NCBI GenBank assembly: GCA_947175305.1
Contig: CAMWMO010000013.1
Coordinates: 1-10,093 of the forward strand
From: an uncultured Lachnospiraceae bacterium
GTDB lineage: Bacteria; Bacillota; Clostridia; Lachnospirales; Lachnospiraceae
Reading direction: 5' to 3'
Length of the DNA: 10,093 nt
Shown: piece after piece, positions 6,294-10,093 of the stretch
How positions within the stretch are numbered: position 1 is the stretch's first letter
Layout of the letters: each line of letters starts with the position of its first letter
Program-made: the position numbers and the translations under genes
The notes under the pieces: generated by a model
The model's input: only the letters and a program-made list of their open reading frames with translations
What the model was told of the DNA's origin: nothing
The model's database searches: none

Positions 6294-8309
6294 TCAGCAG
6301 ATCTCTGCTCCGGCCGGCATAAACCGCTCCGGTGTCATCACCGCAAGATTACCTTCCTCGTCTGCAGCGCTCAAGATCATGCCCTCAGACATCTGTCCCG
6401 CGATCTCTCTTGGCTGCAGGTTCACAAGCACCATAACACGCTTGCCCACCAGCTCCTCCGGCTTATAATACTGTTTGATCCCGGAAAGGATCTGTCTCGT
6501 GCTGCCGCCGACCTGTACCTTAAATTTTAAAAGCTTCTTGGACTTGGGTACTTCCTCACACTCCAATACCAATCCCACCTGAAATTGACACTTATCAAAA
6601 TCATCATAGGTGATCTCAGCTTTCGGCTCCAGCTCCACCACCTTCTCATCCATACCGGAATCTGCCTCTTCGCCATCCGCCGCATTTCTCTGGGCAAACA
6701 TCTCTTCCACCTTCTCCAGCACCTCCGTCAGATCCTGTCTCGCAAACAGGATCTCCGGCTTCTGTGTCACCTGATTACCTGACGGATAGAGCGTTGCAGC
6801 TGTAGCTGTATCGCCCTTTGCTGCGCACTGCTCCAACACCTCGAAATCAATCAGAGGCGCATTCATCTGCTCCGCGATCCGCTTTGCTGTCTCCGGCATG
6901 TAAGGCTCCAAAAGGGAGGCTCCTACCATGATAGCATTGGAAAGATTGTAAAGCACCGTAGCCAGCCTGGCCTGTTTTGCCTCATCCTTCGCCAGCACCC
7001 AAGGCATCGTCTCATCAATATATTTATTGCTGCGTTTGAACAGCGTAAAAATCTCTGTGATCGCATCCGCCACCCGCAGCTCATCCATCTTCTTTGACAC
7101 TCTGCTGTAGGTATCCGTCAGCACGCGGTGCAGATCTGCATCCACATCCTCCGCACCCGCATCCACGCCGACCTTCTTATTTTCTACCAGGCCGCCAAAG
7201 TATTTATTGCTCATGGAAATGGTTCTGTTCACCAGATTCCCAAGCGTATTCGCCAGATCGGAATTCATACGCTCCACCATGAGATCCCAGGTGATCACGC
7301 CGTCATTCTCAAAAGGCATCTCATGCAGAACAAAATAGCGCACTGCATCCACGCCAAAGAAGCTAATCAGATCGTCCGCATAGATCACGTTTCCCTTGGA
7401 CTTGCTCATCTTGCCGTCCCCCTGCAAAAGCCAGGGATGACCGAACACCTGCTTCGGCAGCGGCTCTCCCAGCGCCATCAAGAAGATAGGCCAGTAAATC
7501 GTGTGGAAGCGAATGATATCCTTACCGATCAGATGCAGATCCGCCGGCCACAGCTTCTTATACTGGTCAGCGCTCTCACCCTCCGCCTCGTAACCGATGC
7601 CGGTGATATAGTTCGTCAGTGCATCCAGCCACACATACACCACATGCCTGTCGTCGAAATCCACCGGAATGCCCCATTTAAAGGAGGTTCTCGAAACACA
7701 GAGATCCTGCAGGCCCGGCAGAAGGAAATTATTCATCATCTCATTCTTGCGGGAAACCGGCTGAATAAACTCCGGGTGCGCATTGATGTGCTCGATCAAT
7801 CTGTCCGCATACTTGCTCATCTTAAAGAAGTATGCCTCCTCCTTTGCGGGCTTCACCTCTCTGCCGCAATCGGGGCACTTCCCGTCTACCAGCTGAGATT
7901 CCGTCCAGAAGGACTCACAGGGGGTACAGTAAAGCCCCTCATAGGCCCCCTTGTAAATATCCCCCTGATCATACAATTTTTTAAAGATCTTCTGCACTTG
8001 TTTTTCATGAAAATCATCTGTGGTGCGGATAAATTTATCATAGGAAGTATCCAGAGAATCGCAGATCCTGCGAATCTCTCCTGCCACCTTGTCCACATAA
8101 GCCTGCGGCGTAACACCCGTCTCCTGTGCCTTCAACTCAATCTTCTGACCGTGCTCGTCCGTACCCGTCTGAAAAAATACGTCGTAGCCGTCCCTTCTCT
8201 TAAAACGGGCGATACTGTCCGCCAGCACGATCTCATAGCTGTTTCCGATATGGGGTGTGCCGGAGGTGTAGGCGATCGCCGTGGTAATATAATACTTTCC
8301 CTTATTCAT
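6294..8309 (-). CDS. metG: Methionyl-tRNA synthetase
   Basis: This enzyme charges tRNA-Met with methionine at the cost of ATP and is essential for translation. From the ATG at 8309 it has 671 residues. The class I motifs are HIGN (20-23, the HIGH box) and KMSKS (300-304). A single four-Cys zinc knuckle is formed by C128, C131, C145 and C148. The anticodon-binding helical domain follows. A C-terminal tRNA-binding OB-fold domain (Trbp111/EMAPII-like) covers about the last 105 residues ('DFDKCQFQVGLVLECEEV' to the end), which is normal for the dimeric bacterial form. An earlier ATG (8327) would add six residues, but its ribosome site is only 2 nt away. AAAGGA lies 8 nt before the ATG at 8309, so I prefer that one. 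It heads a unit with the hydrolase gene 14 nt downstream. Confidence 0.98.
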   Translation of the reverse strand: MNKGKYYITTAIAYTSGTPHIGNSYEIVLADSIARFKRRDGYDVFFQTGTDEHGQKIELKAQETGVTPQAYVDKVAGEIRRICDSLDTSYDKFIRTTDDFHEKQVQKIFKKLYDQGDIYKGAYEGLYCTPCESFWTESQLVDGKCPDCGREVKPAKEEAYFFKMSKYADRLIEHINAHPEFIQPVSRKNEMMNNFLLPGLQDLCVSRTSFKWGIPVDFDDRHVVYVWLDALTNYITGIGYEAEGESADQYKKLWPADLHLIGKDIIRFHTIYWPIFLMALGEPLPKQVFGHPWLLQGDGKMSKSKGNVIYADDLISFFGVDAVRYFVLHEMPFENDGVITWDLMVERMNSDLANTLGNLVNRTISMSNKYFGGLVENKKVGVDAGAEDVDADLHRVLTDTYSRVSKKMDELRVADAITEIFTLFKRSNKYIDETMPWVLAKDEAKQARLATVLYNLSNAIMVGASLLEPYMPETAKRIAEQMNAPLIDFEVLEQCAAKGDTATAATLYPSGNQVTQKPEILFARQDLTEVLEKVEEMFAQRNAADGEEADSGMDEKVVELEPKAEITYDDFDKCQFQVGLVLECEEVPKSKKLLKFKVQVGGSTRQILSGIKQYYKPEELVGKRVMVLVNLQPREIAGQMSEGMILSAADEEGNLAVMTPERFMPAGAEIC

Positions 8310-8356
8310 AACTTGTTTCCTTTCCATCGTCCTTCTTCACTTCGGAAATTGCCGTC

Positions 8357-8386
8357 TGACAGCGGTACTATAGCTTCCCGCTGTCA
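8357..8386. repeat. Perfect 9-bp inverted repeat in the metG leader
   Basis: TGACAGCGG (8357-8365) and CCGCTGTCA (8378-8386) are exact reverse complements around a 12-nt loop. The repeat lies about 11 nt after the predicted transcription start and about 48 nt before the metG ATG. No T-run follows the stem on the minus strand, so it is not a typical intrinsic terminator. It may be an mRNA stem-loop or a protein-binding operator. The leader is too short for a T-box. Confidence 0.7.
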
Positions 8387-8403
8387 TAATTTCCTAATAT
8401 ATC

Positions 8404-8432
8404 AGTCTAACGTAAAGGAATAAGATTGTCAA
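8404..8432 (-). promoter_or_regulatory. metG: Candidate sigma-A promoter for metG
   Basis: A perfect TTGACA (8432-8427) overlaps the stop codon of the upstream exported-protein gene. It is followed after exactly 17 nt by TAGACT (8409-8404, 4/6 match). The start of transcription would be near 8397, giving a leader of almost 90 nt. Confidence 0.5.
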
Positions 8433-9331
8433 TAAAACAGCAGCCCGTTACTGCCCATGATCACTGCACCTGCGGGCACGTTCATCACATGATAGAGCGA
8501 CACCCTCACCTGGAAACCGTTTCTGGAATATCCTTTGGTAAAAAGCTGCGTATATTGGCCCCCTCCACTCACGGTAAATTTCGGAACCGGCGCAGCGGAA
8601 TTGCCATCGTTCCCGTTGCTCCCATGCCCCGTAGTAACTACATAGGCAAAGGCAGACTTAACATCCACCGGGAGCGTATAGTCGGAAGAAATATCGTAGC
8701 TGCCAGGCTCTTCTCCGCCTGTACTCTGTATCTTTTCGTACATAACGGCCATATCTTCTCCTGTCCCTAATATCAGTTCTCCATCTACCCATGCCGCCTT
8801 CCCCGCAGAAAGGTTTGCTGCTGTAGCCGCCTTAATTTCAACCGGAGTCGTCTCGCTTGTCTGATTGGTTGTCAATTTCCCATCCTTCCCTTTATAAAGG
8901 GTCGTACCGGATGCCAGCCCGTAAGCGGAGGGATCCAGCGGAATACTCTGACTGGCCGCGACTCCTTGCAGTATTACGCCAAAGTCCAGCGTGAGCGGAT
9001 CCACCTCATTCTGTTGAGAAGGTTTCTGATGTACTGCGTATACGCTATCATTCCCGGTCAGAGAAACGCCCGCACTGTCCTTTGACAGATAGGTATGCAT
9101 CTCACCCAATTGATCTACCACCCTGATCTTAAATTGGTCCAAGCGATCCGCTAACGTATAAATATCATCGGAATCAATAACTACAGCTTCCTGCCCTTCC
9201 TGATAACAGATCGCTCCCTTGGAACTCATACTGTTCTTCGTAGCGCCCGGAGTGTCCGCCGCCATCGCCACCATGCAGGTATTCACCATGATCGCTGCTA
9301 CCACTATCACAGATAACACTTTTTTCTTCAT
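8429..9331 (-). CDS. Secreted protein of unknown function, shares an N-terminal module with its upstream neighbour
   Basis: This 300-residue exported protein has a clear signal peptide: Lys-rich start, hydrophobic core (residues 5-20) and cleavage after 'VAMA' or 'AMAA' near residue 24-25. Residues 36-65 ('SSKGAICYQE' through 'LADRLD') match the start of the preceding protein at 12 of 30 positions. A middle part (about 165-192) reads 'AANLSAGKAAWVDGELILG'. From memory this resembles exported proteins common in Lachnospiraceae, but I cannot verify it. The region 235-260 is Gly/Asn/Ser-rich, and the C-terminus is mostly beta-like. No enzyme motif, sortase LPxTG signal or membrane anchor is seen. 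Its ATG overlaps the upstream TGA (ATGA). An AGGAGG site is present but 13 nt away, so translation probably depends on coupling. The function is unknown. Confidence 0.85.
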   Translation of the reverse strand: MKKKVLSVIVVAAIMVNTCMVAMAADTPGATKNSMSSKGAICYQEGQEAVVIDSDDIYTLADRLDQFKIRVVDQLGEMHTYLSKDSAGVSLTGNDSVYAVHQKPSQQNEVDPLTLDFGVILQGVAASQSIPLDPSAYGLASGTTLYKGKDGKLTTNQTSETTPVEIKAATAANLSAGKAAWVDGELILGTGEDMAVMYEKIQSTGGEEPGSYDISSDYTLPVDVKSAFAYVVTTGHGSNGNDGNSAAPVPKFTVSGGGQYTQLFTKGYSRNGFQVRVSLYHVMNVPAGAVIMGSNGLLFY

Positions 9332-10093
9332 ATAGTATCTCTTACCTCCTCTTCCGCTATGATCGTATTCTCCGATATTGAATTTTCAGACACAGAACTC
9401 TCCGTTTTCTCCTCCGGCTTTTCCTCTCCATCTGTTTCGGGTTCTGTCGTTTCGCCCTCTTCTGTCTGGCTGCTGTTTCCACATTCACAATACCGTACGG
9501 ACGGATCCGGCTCTACATCCTCGTCCCAGCTCTCCAGTGTGAAATCGCACGCCTCCTCCACTTGATACGCACAGTCAAAACAGATTTTCCTGTGATGCGT
9601 TCCGTCCGGTTCCGGAATATAGTAATAGGCATAATGCTCTTCTAAAACAGGTTCATACCCCCGGCAATAGCCCTCTTCCTCCAAAACGCATCTACTCCTG
9701 TGACAATTCTCATCCACCTGTTCAAACACCAACGCATGGGCTGCCTCCCGCACCCACTGCTGCCCGCATTCACAGTTGTAACGTCTGCCCGGATACTCTT
9801 TCCCCCGGCTTGTGATGATACTATCTTCCTCACGCACAGCCTGATGCACGCTCGTCAGATCATAAGAGTCTCCGCATTTTTCACAGTGTTTGGTGTGAGT
9901 TCTGTCATTCACATTCCTGTACTCCCACTGATGAACATGAGTATAGTACGAAGGAGAAAAGACCACATCCGGGATCGTATCCAGCTTTTCTTTCAGAAAA
10001 AGGAAATCCGCCGCATATATTTCCGCTGTCTTCCCATCTTCCTGATAGACAATAGCACCTTGCGATCGCACCGCCGCTCCCTTTGCCTGTACC
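9328..10093 (-). CDS. Cys/His-motif protein with acidic tail, probably exported (5' end outside window)
   Basis: The frame is open to the right edge. A GTG at 10071 with GGGAG 5 nt upstream could start a 247-residue protein. I think the gene continues upstream, because the seven codons before the GTG are open and the following residues align with the mature N-terminus of the downstream secreted protein ('SQGAIVYQE' against 'SKGAICYQE'). The signal peptide would then lie beyond the window. Numbered from the GTG, possible metal-binding motifs follow: C63-x2-C66 after 'THTKH', C100-x-C102, C123/C128/C136, C164-x2-C167 after 'GTHHRK', and C195-x-C197, with spaced His. They resemble degenerate 'H...THxxxCxxCG' repeats of Firmicutes surface proteins. 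The last 50 residues are rich in Glu, Thr and Ser and look disordered. It overlaps its neighbour by ATGA. The function is unknown. Confidence 0.8.
   Translation of the reverse strand, partial: VQAKGAAVRSQGAIVYQEDGKTAEIYAADFLFLKEKLDTIPDVVFSPSYYTHVHQWEYRNVNDRTHTKHCEKCGDSYDLTSVHQAVREEDSIITSRGKEYPGRRYNCECGQQWVREAAHALVFEQVDENCHRSRCVLEEEGYCRGYEPVLEEHYAYYYIPEPDGTHHRKICFDCAYQVEEACDFTLESWDEDVEPDPSVRYCECGNSSQTEEGETTEPETDGEEKPEEKTESSVSENSISENTIIAEEEVRDTI

Noticed and set aside
8357..8386. The 9-bp inverted repeat as an intrinsic terminator of the exported-protein unit.
   Set aside because: No T-run follows the stem on the minus strand, and the repeat lies downstream of the predicted metG promoter.
8328..8400. 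A possible T-box leader before metG, suggested by 'GTACCGC' in the inverted repeat.
   Set aside because: The leader is only about 90 nt, lacks the full GGGTGG-x-ACCGC core, specifier-loop layout and a terminator, so it does not qualify.
7128..8423. A 431-codon open frame on the plus strand opposite metG.
   Set aside because: It lies almost wholly antisense to metG, whose motifs are unmistakable. Its translation shows no recognisable domain, and long antisense frames are expected opposite GC-rich coding DNA.

Overview
The window looks like chromosomal DNA from a member of the Clostridia, most likely a Lachnospiraceae-type gut anaerobe. The reasons are near-balanced GC, strong GGAGG-type ribosome sites, a DUF624 protein, a D-lactate dehydrogenase of the fermentative type, cyclic-di-GMP domain proteins, and exported proteins of a style I associate with that family. 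The taxon is an inference; there is no rRNA gene here. All ten genes lie on the minus strand, so transcription runs from high to low coordinates. The two end genes are cut by the window edges. No tRNA, rRNA, CRISPR array, insertion sequence or phage gene was seen, and no gene-free stretch exceeds about 110 bases.

In transcription order the window opens with two exported-protein genes (10093-9328 and 9331-8429) that overlap by ATGA. They share a short N-terminal module. The first adds Cys/His motifs and an acidic tail; the second has a clear signal peptide and an unfamiliar body. A good sigma-A-like promoter overlaps the stop of the second gene and would drive metG. Its leader contains a perfect 9-bp inverted repeat.

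The metG unit follows: methionyl-tRNA synthetase (8309-6294), an alpha/beta hydrolase of the monoacylglycerol-lipase type (6279-5347), a small exported amphipathic protein built of 11-residue repeats (5318-4989) and a D-lactate dehydrogenase (4903-3911). The first three are tightly spaced; an 85-nt gap precedes the dehydrogenase, with no convincing promoter or terminator in it.

A new promoter at about 3905-3877 starts a GNAT acetyltransferase gene (3827-3357) and, 22 nt later, a tandem-HD protein with a C-terminal HD-GYP domain (3334-2078). After an AT-rich gap of about 117 nt comes a DUF624 membrane protein (1960-1277), which overlaps by 8 nt a membrane-bound diguanylate cyclase with a Cache-like sensor (1284 to the left edge). 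The left third therefore places a likely cyclic-di-GMP maker next to a possible cyclic-di-GMP hydrolase. Both have substitutions at signature positions (GGDEC instead of GGDEF; Asp or Glu at expected metal-ligand positions). No wholly new system is evident. The items most worth a second look are the exported pair, the 11-residue-repeat protein, the tandem-HD protein, the DUF624/cyclase overlap and the metG leader repeat.
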